DNA of 64,000 nt from Adhaeribacter terrigena. Its GTDB lineage: Bacteria; Bacteroidota; Bacteroidia; Cytophagales; Hymenobacteraceae. The position numbers and the translations under genes were made by a program. Position 1 is the stretch's first letter, and the number at the start of each line of letters is the position of its first letter. The notes beneath the pieces were generated by a model. That model had not been told where the DNA came from and searched no databases. It was given only the letters and a program-made list of their open reading frames with translations. Shown piece by piece: positions 32,602 to 40,744 of the stretch. Location of the stretch: NCBI RefSeq assembly GCF_016623615.1, contig NZ_JAEHFX010000009.1, positions 150,257 to 214,256 of the forward strand, in the 5' to 3' direction.

Positions 32602-34947
32602 ATGAAGCACTTCGTACGTTTTTTATTCTTAGGTCTCTTCCTGCAGTTTGCTGCTTTCCCGGTGCGGGCGCAGTCGTCCGGCACGGGTATTGGCGATTGG
32701 CGCGTGTATGTGCCGAACCATAACGGCAAAATGGTGGTAGCAGCCGGCCCTAAAATTTACTGCGCTACCGAAAAAGGCCTTTTCTATTTCGATAAGGAAT
32801 TCAACAGCCTCGAAACGCTGACTAAAGTAAACGGCCTGCACGACATGGGCATCAGTACCATGAATTTCGACAGCGTAACCAACACCCTGGTAATTGCTTA
32901 CGAAAACACCAACCTCGACCTGATCCGCGGCGAAGAGATCATCAACATCAACGACATTCTGCGCAAATCGCTGCCCGGCGAAAAGCTTATTTATAATATT
33001 TACTTTAAAGATAAGCTGGCTTATTTATCATGCGCGTTCGGTTTGGTGGTACTCGATCTACAGAAACTTGAAATTAAAGACAGTTATATTCTGCGCAATA
33101 CCGCCGGGGTTTCGCTGAAAATTTATGCCAGCACCATCCTGAATAACCAGCTTTTTATAGCCACTTCCGGCGGCATAATGCGGGCCGATAATTACCGCAC
33201 TGTAAACCTGAACGACCGGAAAAACTGGAAAACTTACGGCACCGCCGATAGCCTGCCGGCCACAAGCCCGGATAATATACGCACGCTGGCCACCTTTAAA
33301 AATGCGGTTTACGCGGGCGTTAATAGTTATGGGGTTTATAAGTTAGAGAACGGAACCTGGAAAAAGACCAAGGCCGATACCTGGTTAGGTTCCATGATCA
33401 AACAATTGGTGCCCCGGCGCAGTGTATTGCTGGTCTGCACCGATTATAACGTTCGTTTTTTAAGTGAAAACAACGAAATTGTGGGCTACCTGGCCGATGG
33501 ACTAATGAGTAAACCGCAGGCCGTTGCGCAGGATCGCAGCGGCGAATTCTGGGTAGCCGATATCAATAATGGGCTGGTGCGCACCGTCAACCAGTCGTAT
33601 TCTAATCTTTTCCCTTCCGGCCCGGCCGATATCAGTACGTTCAAGATCCTGGCCGATGCCAGATCGGTTGTGGTGCTGGCGGGCGGTTACCGCGGGCCGG
33701 GGCAGCTTAGTTCCGGCCTGGGTTTTTACGAATTTAAGAACGGTACCTGGGAAAATTATAATTTCAACCGCTTTAAAGATCCCGCCAAGTATCCGGATAT
33801 TCTGGATTTGAGTGCCGTGGTGCGCAACCCGGTAAACGGGAAATTATACATGGGCAGTTTTGGTTACGGTGTGCTGGAATGGAATGGGCCGGGCGATTTT
33901 AAAGTGCTGGGTGCAGATGTATTAAGCAGTTCCATAGCGGTTGGCAGCCCGGATTATGCCAAATACCTGCGCGTTTCAGGCCTTGCTGCCGATCCGGAAG
34001 GCAATATCTGGGTAACCAACCCATCCGATTTTTCGGGTTTGCCCGGTTTGCACATGCTGCGCCCCGACGGCACTTGGCGCACGTTCAGTTTGCAGAATAC
34101 TTCCGAAGGCACGAGTTTTGGGACTTCCAATACCTTTGAAAAGATCGTGATAGACGACAGCGGGTATAAATGGATCAATATCCGGCCACGAAATGGCAAC
34201 GGCCTGGTGATTTACGATGACGTGAACGACCGCTTCCGGTTCCTGAATAAAAGTACGACCGGCGGGAACCTGCCGGGTAACGAGGTACATAGCATGGCCA
34301 AAGACATGGACGGCGATATCTGGGTGGGAACGGAAAATGGCATCGGGGTTTTTTACGATCCGGAACTGGCTTTTTCTTCTTCCAAGAATATCTCGGCTTC
34401 GGTGCCGGTTTTTGGCAACCGGGCTTTGCTGGAAGAGCAGGTTGTGACGGTAATTACTGTAGACGGTGCAAACCGCAAATGGGTAGGAACCGAAAACGGC
34501 GTATGGCTTTTCAACGAAGACGCCGACAAGGTTATTCTGAATTTCACTACTGCCAACAGCCCGCTACCTTCCAATAAAATAACCGATATTGCCGTAAACC
34601 ACGCCACCGGCGACGTTTATATCGGCACAGAAGCGGGACTGGCTTCTTACCGCGCAGGCGCTACCATTACTTCCGAAACTCCGGATTGCGCCAACGTTTT
34701 CCCCAATCCGGTGCGGCCCGGTTTTGCCGGCCAAATTGCAATTTCGGGTATTGCTAATAACGCCACTGTAAAAATTACCGATGTAACCGGCAACCTGGTT
34801 TTCGAAACCAAAGCCCTGGGTGGAACGGCTATCTGGAACGGCCGCGACATTAACGGCCAGCACGTAAGATCGGGCGTTTACCTGGTTTTAAGCAGTAACC
34901 CCGAAGGCGGTGAAACCTGCGTGAGCAAAGTAGCCGTACTGGAATAG
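32602..34947 (+). CDS. porZ: T9SS component PorZ (two-component-regulator-type propeller protein)
   Basis: PorZ acts at the cell surface in the attachment complex of the type IX secretion system, delivering A-LPS for cargo anchoring. From ATG 32602 the signal peptide (FVRFLFLGLFLQFAAFPVRAQ) is immediate; an open frame back to 32557 adds only 15 unlikely codons. The mature part has two seven-bladed propellers with repeated blade motifs such as FYFDKEF, DGDIWVGTENGIGVF and RKWVGTENGVWLF. It ends in a type A-like C-terminal domain (VFPNPVRPGFAGQI). recO follows without a base between stop and start, an arrangement I associate with Bacteroidota porZ. Confidence 0.87.
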   Translation: MKHFVRFLFLGLFLQFAAFPVRAQSSGTGIGDWRVYVPNHNGKMVVAAGPKIYCATEKGLFYFDKEFNSLETLTKVNGLHDMGISTMNFDSVTNTLVIAYENTNLDLIRGEEIININDILRKSLPGEKLIYNIYFKDKLAYLSCAFGLVVLDLQKLEIKDSYILRNTAGVSLKIYASTILNNQLFIATSGGIMRADNYRTVNLNDRKNWKTYGTADSLPATSPDNIRTLATFKNAVYAGVNSYGVYKLENGTWKKTKADTWLGSMIKQLVPRRSVLLVCTDYNVRFLSENNEIVGYLADGLMSKPQAVAQDRSGEFWVADINNGLVRTVNQSYSNLFPSGPADISTFKILADARSVVVLAGGYRGPGQLSSGLGFYEFKNGTWENYNFNRFKDPAKYPDILDLSAVVRNPVNGKLYMGSFGYGVLEWNGPGDFKVLGADVLSSSIAVGSPDYAKYLRVSGLAADPEGNIWVTNPSDFSGLPGLHMLRPDGTWRTFSLQNTSEGTSFGTSNTFEKIVIDDSGYKWINIRPRNGNGLVIYDDVNDRFRFLNKSTTGGNLPGNEVHSMAKDMDGDIWVGTENGIGVFYDPELAFSSSKNISASVPVFGNRALLEEQVVTVITVDGANRKWVGTENGVWLFNEDADKVILNFTTANSPLPSNKITDIAVNHATGDVYIGTEAGLASYRAGATITSETPDCANVFPNPVRPGFAGQIAISGIANNATVKITDVTGNLVFETKALGGTAIWNGRDINGQHVRSGVYLVLSSNPEGGETCVSKVAVLE

Positions 34948-35658
34948 ATGTTAGTAAAGACCCGCGGCATTGTCCTGAATTTTATCCGTTACCGGGAAAC
35001 GTCTATTATCGTGCGCATTTATACCGAGCAGTTGGGTTTGCAGACCTACATCGTAAACAGCGTGCGCAAGAAAGGCCCCGGAACCCGCATCGCGCTTTTT
35101 CAGCCGCTAATGCTGCTCGAAATGGTGGTTTACCAGTCGGGGAGTGGCGGCATTACCCGCATTTCTGAATACAAATGCGCGCATCCGTTCCATACGCTGC
35201 ATTACGATATCCGCAAAAGCAGCGTGGCGCTGTTCCTTTCCGAAATTATTTCGGCTTCAGTGAAGGAAGAAGAGGAAAATTTACCCTTGTTCAAATTCCT
35301 GTACCAATCCATTGTAGCCCTCGATAACCTGGAAACCGGGTTTGAGAATTTTCACCTGGCGTTTTTAATGCAATTGGCGCACTATTTAGGCTTTGGAGCA
35401 CATAACGCGGCCGAAATCACGAACCAGGTTGCTTTTGCTCCGCCTTCCGGACATGGGTCGCAGCCTTCAGTTATGCATTTCCAGATGTTTGAAGGGATGC
35501 TGGATGAGTTAATGGAGCGTCCGCAGGAAGCGTTGGTGCCCAATGGCAAAGTGCGGAAAGAGTTGCTGAATATCCTCATCCGGTTTTACCAGTTGCATGT
35601 AGACCGCTTAGGCGAAATAAAATCGCTGCATGTGCTTTCGGATGTGCTTTCAGATTAA
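34948..35658 (+). CDS. recO: DNA repair protein RecO
   Basis: Recombination mediator that loads RecA with RecR on SSB-coated DNA. The N-terminal OB domain shows VKTRGIVLNFIRYRETSIIVRIYTE, and the alpha-helical C-terminal domain follows. Length 236 is typical. The zinc-finger cysteines of many RecO proteins are not evident. Its ATG abuts the porZ stop. The stop is followed immediately by a 30-bp element and terminator. Confidence 0.93.
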   Translation: MLVKTRGIVLNFIRYRETSIIVRIYTEQLGLQTYIVNSVRKKGPGTRIALFQPLMLLEMVVYQSGSGGITRISEYKCAHPFHTLHYDIRKSSVALFLSEIISASVKEEEENLPLFKFLYQSIVALDNLETGFENFHLAFLMQLAHYLGFGAHNAAEITNQVAFAPPSGHGSQPSVMHFQMFEGMLDELMERPQEALVPNGKVRKELLNILIRFYQLHVDRLGEIKSLHVLSDVLSD

Positions 35659-35736
35659 AAACGGTATGCTTTAAACGCAAAAAAGTCGGGCTGCAAGTTG
35701 CAGGCCGACTTTTTTAATGCTTTTATATAGCGTTTT
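35658..35736. repeat. Inverted pair of 30-bp elements enclosing a terminator
   Basis: Plus copy 35658-35687 (AAAACGGTATGCTTTA ... AAAAAAGTC) begins on the last base of the recO stop. Minus copy 35707-35736 begins directly after the TAG of the convergent FKBP gene. Their AAAAAGTC ends are the base of the terminator stem itself. This is the clearest case of the element acting as part of a gene-end structure. Confidence 0.9.
35679..35715. terminator. Bidirectional terminator recO / FKBP gene
   Basis: AAAAAAGTCGG.CTGC / GCAG.CCGACTTTTTT stem with an AAGTT loop. Both arms are shared with the flanking 30-bp elements. Confidence 0.93.
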
Positions 35737-36165
35737 CTATTGCTTCACTTCCACCACTTTCATCCGGAAAATAAGGTCGGTATTGGGCGGAATGCGGTAG
35801 CCGTTATTTCCGGAATGCGGGTCGGGCACGCCGTGCGCGCCGTAAGCCAGGCGCGCCGGGATCATAACTTCTACTTCCTGGCCGGCGCGCATTAAAAGCA
35901 GCATTTCGTCCCAGCCGGCAATTACTTCGCCGGTTCCGGCTTTAAATTTTATGGGTTTCTGGCCTTCGGAAGTATCAAAAACCTTTCCGTTGGCAAACCG
36001 GCCGGTATAATGCACCAATACCCTTGCCCCCTGGCTTACCTGTGGGCCATTGCCCTTTTGTAAAACTGTGTAACGTAAGCCCGATGCTGTTTGCACCGTA
36101 TCGGGGTTTGCATAGGCGAGAGTGGCGCTGAAAAACAAGCAGATTAACCAGGTGAAGTATTTCAT
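35737..36165 (-). CDS. FKBP-type peptidyl-prolyl isomerase, exported
   Basis: A 142-residue protein: signal peptide (KYFTWLICLFFSATLAYA) and a single FKBP domain with VLVHYTGRF, FDTSEG, FKAGTGEVIAGWDE, MIPARLAYG and the final strand DLIFRMKVVEV. Active-site aromatic residues of the family are largely present. It speeds proline isomerisation in periplasmic folding. It is the last of three FKBP genes in a row on this strand. Confidence 0.94.
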   Translation of the reverse strand: MKYFTWLICLFFSATLAYANPDTVQTASGLRYTVLQKGNGPQVSQGARVLVHYTGRFANGKVFDTSEGQKPIKFKAGTGEVIAGWDEMLLLMRAGQEVEVMIPARLAYGAHGVPDPHSGNNGYRIPPNTDLIFRMKVVEVKQ

Positions 36166-36183
36166 AGAAGTTTTTTCTGAAAG

Positions 36184-36720
36184 TTAATTTACGATCTGCA
36201 GCACATTTATATCGAAGACCAGTACCGCATTGGGCGGAATAGAACCACTGCTGCCGCGGGGGCCATAAGCCTGGCCGGAAGGAATATAAAAGCGCATGGT
36301 TTCGCCTTCGGTCATCAATTGCAGGCCTTTGGTCCAGCCGGTTATTACGCCGGTTTTACCAACGGTTAGGGTAAACGGGGAATTTTTATCGTAAGAGCTG
36401 TCGAATTTGCTGCCATTCAGGAAACGGCCGATATAGTGCACTTTTACAGTATTGCCGTGCTTTACCTGGGCACCGGTTCCGGGTTGCAGGGTGGCGTAGT
36501 AAATGCCCGATTCGGTGCGTTTGGCCTGGCGCATGGTGCTGTCTCTGGCCATCCATTCCTTGATCAGAACTTCGTCATCGGCAGCCTGCTTTACCGGGTC
36601 GTGCACATTCAGGACTTCTTTCTGGCAAGCCGCAACCGAACAGATAAAGGCCAGCAAAAAAAGAGGTCTGAAAAGGAAAGCTTTCAGGGTGAAAATTGGG
36701 GTTTTAAATAATACAGACAT
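36184..36720 (-). CDS. FKBP-type peptidyl-prolyl isomerase lipoprotein
   Basis: From ATG 36720 the protein has 178 residues: a hydrophobic segment with a lipobox-like VAAC site, a short linker, and an FKBP domain (VKVHYIGRFLNGSKFDSS, VITGWTKGLQLM, YIPSGQAYG, LVFDINVLQI). The frame is open for 22 more codons upstream, but these precede the natural signal peptide. Probably anchored in a membrane by a lipidated cysteine. The next FKBP gene starts 18 bases downstream, so they are co-transcribed. Confidence 0.9.
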   Translation of the reverse strand: MSVLFKTPIFTLKAFLFRPLFLLAFICSVAACQKEVLNVHDPVKQAADDEVLIKEWMARDSTMRQAKRTESGIYYATLQPGTGAQVKHGNTVKVHYIGRFLNGSKFDSSYDKNSPFTLTVGKTGVITGWTKGLQLMTEGETMRFYIPSGQAYGPRGSSGSIPPNAVLVFDINVLQIVN

Positions 36721-36779
36721 AAACCGTTGGTAAGCTAAAATTTGGGGCAGCCCGGGCTGCAAATGCATAAAAAATAAAA

Positions 36780-36808
36780 ACAGCAACTCCCGATTGGAAA
36801 GTTGCTGT
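36780..36808 (-). terminator. Hairpin between second and third FKBP genes
   Basis: ACAGCAACT / AGTTGCTGT stem; on the minus strand it is followed by TTTTTATTTTTT. It would partly terminate transcripts from the upstream FKBP gene (36847-37785). Confidence 0.75.
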
Positions 36809-36819
36809 CTTAAATTTAC

Positions 36820-36849
36820 AAAACGTTAGGGAATTTCCCTAAAAAACTA
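36820..36849 (+). repeat. 30-bp dispersed element at an FKBP stop codon
   Basis: AAAACGTTAGGGAATT with AAAAAACT at nearly standard spacing; one core mismatch. It overlaps the TAG of the gene at 36847-37785, opposite to gene orientation. Confidence 0.5.
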
Positions 36850-37785
36850 CTTGATATCTACCAGTTCTACCTCGAAACGCAGGGAAGCATCGGCTGGAAT
36901 ATCGGCGCCGGCGCCTTGCTGGCCGTAAGCCAGGGTAGAAGGAATAAGCAAAGTAGCTTTCGCACCTTTGTTCAACAGAGCAATGCCTTCGTCCCAACCG
37001 CGGATCACCATGCCCTGGCCGATCTGGAATTCGAAAGGAACACCGGCTTTGGCCGAAGAATCGAACTCTTTGCCATCGAAGGTTGTGCCACGGTAGTTTA
37101 CGGCTACGATCTGACCCGGTTTAGGAGTAGGACCGGTGCCTTTCTTCGTGATGATATAGTACAGGCCGGATGGCGTTTTCTGAGCCGTCAGGTTCTGCTC
37201 TTTCAGGTATTTCTGAATGTTCTCGTCGTCTACCGCAATCTGCTTTTCGGCGTGCGCCTGCATTTCCTTCATCTTTTCTTCCTGCATTTTCTGCTGATCG
37301 GCCATGGCCTGCTCTTTGCTCTGCAGTTTTTCGGCTACAATGTGGAAGGTAAGCTTGCTGCCTTTTTTAATGAATGGCGGCAACGGCTGCTGGTAAGATT
37401 TTGCGAATAACGTATCGGCGCTGATCTTGAAAACGGCGCTGTCGCCCGGCTTCAGCATTAGTAAAGCACCTTCCAGGCTGCCTTTGTAAGGCGCCGCATT
37501 CATCAGGGCCATAGCTGGTTGCTTAGCAGTATAAGTGCTGAACAGTACGGAGTCTTTGTCGTTCTTCACTACCTGTTGCATGGTCATTACCTGGCCAATA
37601 AGGCTGGTATCGGAGGCTGCATTCTCTTTTGGTTCGTATTTACCGTCTTTGCCTTTCGAGAAGATCATATATTCCAGGCTTCCTTCACCTTGCGTGAATT
37701 CGCCTTTTTTACCTTTATCCTGGCAAGATTGCATCAGGAACATACCGGCTAATACCGGCACTAAAAATTTAGCTTTGTTTAGCAT
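36847..37785 (-). CDS. Large FKBP-type peptidyl-prolyl isomerase lipoprotein
   Basis: A 312-residue protein with a lipoprotein signal (VLAGMFLMQSC). Residues ~30-160 form a degenerate FKBP-like or chaperone domain (PGDSAVFKISAD, LTFHIVAEKL). A Met/Lys/Glu-rich helix follows (EEKMKEMQAHAEK), then a complete C-terminal FKBP domain (VAVNYRGTTFDGKEFDSS, GMVIRGWDEGIALL, LIPSTLAYGQQG, SLRFEVELVDI). The tandem plan resembles periplasmic FkpA-like foldases that combine chaperone and isomerase parts. First of three FKBP genes. Confidence 0.92.
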   Translation of the reverse strand: MLNKAKFLVPVLAGMFLMQSCQDKGKKGEFTQGEGSLEYMIFSKGKDGKYEPKENAASDTSLIGQVMTMQQVVKNDKDSVLFSTYTAKQPAMALMNAAPYKGSLEGALLMLKPGDSAVFKISADTLFAKSYQQPLPPFIKKGSKLTFHIVAEKLQSKEQAMADQQKMQEEKMKEMQAHAEKQIAVDDENIQKYLKEQNLTAQKTPSGLYYIITKKGTGPTPKPGQIVAVNYRGTTFDGKEFDSSAKAGVPFEFQIGQGMVIRGWDEGIALLNKGAKATLLIPSTLAYGQQGAGADIPADASLRFEVELVDIK

Positions 37786-37824
37786 GACTGGGTTATGGTT
37801 TAAAATCTTTTATGCGGAATAATT

Positions 37825-38850
37825 TTATGCAGAATGAATAAGTTGCTCTTTGTATTGCGGCAACAGTAATTCGAGTTTGGTTACGGTAGCTTCCAGAGTA
37901 TCGTAAGAAATGCCACCAGCCGCGTTGTGGTGGCCGCCGCCGTTAAAATGCGCCCGCGAAAATTCGTTTACCGAAAAATCGCCTACGCTGCGGAAGGAGA
38001 TCTTTACGGCCGGGCCGCGGTCTATGAGTAATGCCGCAAACACAATGCCTTCAATGGAAAGCGCAAAATTTACCAGCCCTTCGGTATCGCCGGTGCGGGA
38101 ATCGTATTCCTTCAGTTCTTCCTGGGTAATGGCAATGTAGGCGGTATTGTATTCGGGGTGCACCACCAGCTTGTCTTTCAGGGCATAGCCTAAAAAACGC
38201 AGGCGGGTTAAGGTGTGGTTGTCGTAAATTAAGCGGTGCACTCTGGCGGTATTCACCCCGGCAGCGATCAGTTCGGCAATGATCAAATGCACGTTGCGCG
38301 ACGTGCTGGGATGGCGGAACGAACCGGTATCGGTCATGATGCCGGCGTACAAACATTCTCCCATGGCCGCATCGATCAGGGCTTCGTCGCCCATAGCCCG
38401 GATCACTTCAAAAATGAGTTCGGCAGTAGCAGCGGCGCTGGTTTTGGAAATGGTTATATCGGCAAAGTCTTCCGGGAACATGTGGTGGTCGATCATTACC
38501 TTTTTGCCTGGCGCTTTTAATACCATGTCGCCCATTTCGTTAATGCGGCTGATGGCGGAAAAATCCAGGCAGAAAATTACTTCGGCCTCGTTCACCAGCT
38601 GACGCACCTTTGCATCGGAATGCTGGTCGTAAACCACCACTTCGTCGTGGCCGGCCATCCAGTTCAGGAAAGCCGGGTAATCGGAGGGGGTAACCACAAT
38701 AACCTGGTGGCCTTTCTTTTTGAGATAGCCCGCCAGCCCCAGGCTCGAACCCAGCGCATCGGCGTCGGGTTTGTGGTGGGTGGTAATAAGTATTTTTTTA
38801 GGCGTGGCCAGCAATTCGCGGAGCGCCGTTATTTCCTGCATTTCCTTCAT
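37825..38850 (-). CDS. nrnA: DHH/DHHA1 phosphoesterase (NrnA-like nanoRNase / pAp phosphatase)
   Basis: A 341-residue DHH-family enzyme. Metal-binding motifs: HHKPDADALGSS, CLDFSA, the DHH motif IDHHMFPED, and MTDTGSFRHPST. The C-terminal DHHA1 substrate motif is GGGHHNAAGG. Family members degrade 2-5-nt RNA and dephosphorylate pAp; some act on cyclic dinucleotide products. It is 39 bases upstream of the FKBP cluster on the same strand. The start could also be ATG three codons in. Confidence 0.92.
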   Translation of the reverse strand: MKEMQEITALRELLATPKKILITTHHKPDADALGSSLGLAGYLKKKGHQVIVVTPSDYPAFLNWMAGHDEVVVYDQHSDAKVRQLVNEAEVIFCLDFSAISRINEMGDMVLKAPGKKVMIDHHMFPEDFADITISKTSAAATAELIFEVIRAMGDEALIDAAMGECLYAGIMTDTGSFRHPSTSRNVHLIIAELIAAGVNTARVHRLIYDNHTLTRLRFLGYALKDKLVVHPEYNTAYIAITQEELKEYDSRTGDTEGLVNFALSIEGIVFAALLIDRGPAVKISFRSVGDFSVNEFSRAHFNGGGHHNAAGGISYDTLEATVTKLELLLPQYKEQLIHSA

Positions 38851-38945
38851 AAAGCCGTAAGGCCAAAAAAAATAATCCGCAAAATTCCATATAAATTAAA
38901 TGGAAAACAAATTAATAGACATAAGTATCGGGAAGTAAGACAAAA

Positions 38946-39103
38946 GACTTTTCCGGTCTTAAAGCATCGCGTTTTTATTTCGATGGCTGAATGTTCGGGA
39001 TTCAGTTGTTCGACTTTTTAGGCCTGAAAGCATAGCCTTTTTTTAGACGAATGATGCAAGGCACAGCGCTCGCGGCTTTTTAGCCCGAAAACCATTCCGT
39101 TTT
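38946..39103 (-). repeat. Three tandemly spaced 30-bp elements
   Basis: Copies at 38946-38975, 39012-39041 and 39074-39103, all on the minus strand, repeat at intervals of 66 and 62 bases. Cores are AAAACGCGATGCTTTA, AAAAGGCTATGCTTTC and AAAACGGAATGGTTTT. Tails are GAAAAGTC, AAAAAGTC and AAAAAGCC. Each differs from consensus at one or two core positions. Confidence 0.8.
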
Positions 39104-39165
39104 GGAGTTGCAGATTTCTCAGAAGAGAATTGGTTACCGATAAACAGATTTCCGGATTTCTGTAT

Positions 39166-39173
39166 TACTTTTG
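39166..39173 (+). promoter_or_regulatory. TACTTTTG -7 box for ndk
   Basis: Exact TAnnTTTG match followed by CAGG, about 98 bases before the ndk ATG. No clean -33 box at 19 bases. Confidence 0.5.
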
Positions 39174-39270
39174 CAGGCTGATTTAAAGTGGCAGGTTAAC
39201 GAGCCTGCGCGTTTTCGGATCCTGGCAACTTTTAATTCCTAATTTTTAATTTCTAATTGATATAAAGAAG

Positions 39271-39690
39271 ATGGCAACAAACAGAACGTTTACCATGATC
39301 AAGCCAGATGCGGTACAGGACAACCACATTGGCGCAATTACCCAAATGATGGAAGAAGGCGGTTTCCGCGTGGTAGCCATGAAAAAAACGCTTTTAACCA
39401 AAGAGCGCGCCGGTGATTTCTATGCTGTGCACAAAGAGCGTCCGTTCTACAACGACCTGGTTTCTTACATGAGCAAAGGCCCGATCGTAGCTATGATCCT
39501 GGAAAAAGACAACGCGGTAGAAGATTTTCGTAAACTGATCGGCGCTACCAACCCGGCTCAGGCTGAAGAAGGCACCATCCGGAAGCGTTTCGCGAAATCG
39601 ATCGAGTCGAACGCCGTTCACGGTTCCGATTCTGATGAGAATGCGAAAATTGAAGGCGATTTCTTCTTCAAAGCTGACGAGCAGTTTTAA
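39271..39690 (+). CDS. ndk: Nucleoside-diphosphate kinase
   Basis: Balances NTP and dNTP pools by phosphate transfer via a phosphohistidine. The 139-residue protein has the [12 protein letters not shown] start, the [11 protein letters not shown] helix and the catalytic block NAVHGSDS with H117. Length and motifs are standard for a hexameric Ndk. It is monocistronic, with its own promoter box and terminator. Confidence 0.97.
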   Translation: MATNRTFTMIKPDAVQDNHIGAITQMMEEGGFRVVAMKKTLLTKERAGDFYAVHKERPFYNDLVSYMSKGPIVAMILEKDNAVEDFRKLIGATNPAQAEEGTIRKRFAKSIESNAVHGSDSDENAKIEGDFFFKADEQF

Positions 39691-39721
39691 TTAGTATCTG
39701 ATAGCAAGTAGCAGGTATCTT

Positions 39722-39751
39722 GACTTTTTTGGTCTGAAACCCTAGCATTTT
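39722..39751 (-). repeat. 30-bp dispersed element before ndk terminator
   Basis: Minus-strand AAAATGCTAGGGTTTC with AAAAAAGTC at the standard spacing, 31 bases after the ndk stop. Confidence 0.75.
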
Positions 39752-39758
39752 TAAGATC

Positions 39759-39794
39759 AAACCTCCCGGGTTTATAAACCTGGGAGGTTTTTTT
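39759..39794 (+). terminator. Terminator after ndk
   Basis: AAACCTCCCGGGTTT / AAACCTGGGAGGTTT near-perfect stem with a short loop and T7 tail. Confidence 0.9.
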
Positions 39795-40104
39795 GTGTCT
39801 GAGGTTTTTCAATTCCAGCGTTCGTAAACTAAAGCAGGCGGCAATGAAAGTCTGAACACGATTTTAAGGATTTTTGGGATGGGCAGGATTTTCGTCAGAA
39901 TCAGGATTTACAGAAACGAAGTTCGGCGTAGCCAATTTTAGAATTATCAGAATTGACCCCACCCAACCTCCCCTAAAAACAGGGGAGGGCTCTTATTCTG
40001 CTATCCCGGTAATTAATCACTCCCAACCCCTGCTTATCAAGTAGAGGAGCTTTGAAACCGTCAGCTGAAGCAGCCGGCAATGAAGTTTGTCTGAACACGA
40101 TTTT
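39795..40104. repeat. Mixed repeat island between ndk and permease
   Basis: A gene-free stretch of AATCCTG/ATTTTnAGGATTTT units (39850-39915) and a unit at 39957-40066 that is the inverted partner of the first 50 bases of this window. The latter carries a CCTCCCC...GGGGAGG hairpin and ends AGCTTTGAAACCGTC. Confidence 0.65.
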
Positions 40105-40524
40105 CAGGATTTTGGGGATGGACAGGATTTTAACACCCTTTCATCCACTCTGATTTCACGATATCGCCAGCGCAGCGTTTCCTGAAAATCACGTATTGAA
40201 GAAAACTAAACTAAAACAAAGCAAGCTACGGAGGTGCATGATACCAGTTTCTGTGAGAGCGGCCTCCAAGACTTCCGGTGCCTTCAGGCAGCCCGCAAGG
40301 GCAGGAAGGGTTGCAGCCGCGAACACAGAAACGAAGCCACCCGGCTTGAGGGAGAAAGCTAACTATGAAAGTAAAAAGTTATGGGTTAAAACTGAAGCCC
40401 ATCTGAAAAGGAGAAGCAAAAGTCTTTCCCTGTTTTAGCTATTTAGGCGGGTAAAACGCTATCCATTCTACCACAAAAAGTCAATTGCAAACTTTAAATA
40501 GATATCTCCTGTCGTCGAGATGAC
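40105..40524 (-). repeat. Composite intergenic repeat, copy B
   Basis: Inverted counterpart of 24479-24840: AATCCTG words, ~221-base block (40152-40372), 30-bp element (40453-40482) and CTCCTGTCGTCGAGATGAC unit (40500-40524). The block contains an 80-codon frame (40196-40438) that lies almost entirely within the repeat. It starts from a non-ATG codon and is absent as an intact frame from copy A, so it is not accepted as a gene. Confidence 0.85.
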
Positions 40525-40667
40525 AAAAAGCGGCATGCTTTTAACCATAAAAACTCAGTAGCAAACTTAACCACTATCTCCATGAGATTTGACTCCGCTG
40601 AACCTTCGGTATCTCATATCGTCGAAATGACGAAGAAAAAACGCTATGCTTTCGACCATAAAAAGTC
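40453..40667 (+). repeat. Three 30-bp elements in the permease upstream region
   Basis: Plus-strand copies at 40453-40482 (AAAACGCTATCCATTC ... AAAAAGTC), 40527-40556 (AAAGCGGCATGCTTTT ... AAAAACTC) and 40638-40667 (AAAACGCTATGCTTTC ... AAAAAGTC). They alternate with two CGTCGA-ATGAC units (40500-40524 and 40582-40632). Confidence 0.85.
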
Positions 40668-40709
40668 TTAAGTCTTGTGTCTTATATCTTGTGTCTTCTA
40701 AAAAACTGC

Positions 40710-40717
40710 TATCTTTC
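40710..40717 (+). promoter_or_regulatory. TATCTTTC -7-like box for the APC permease
   Basis: One base from TAnnTTTG, within AAAAACTGCTATCTTTC, 27 bases before the chosen ATG. The surrounding bases again resemble the 30-bp element core. Confidence 0.4.
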
Positions 40718-40744
40718 AAGCTGCAATTAAACCCAGTAAAACCA

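Larger units (their letters stand above)
38851..39270. other. Divergent nrnA-ndk intergenic region
   Basis: A 420-base gene-free gap. It contains an AT-rich tract with GACATAAG-type words (38915-38950), three same-orientation 30-bp elements (38946-39103) and the ndk promoter box. Confidence 0.6.

Noticed and set aside
40196..40438. 80-codon plus-strand frame in the repeat island
   Set aside because: It lies in composite repeat copy B, starts without ATG, and copy A does not keep it intact; treated as repeat.
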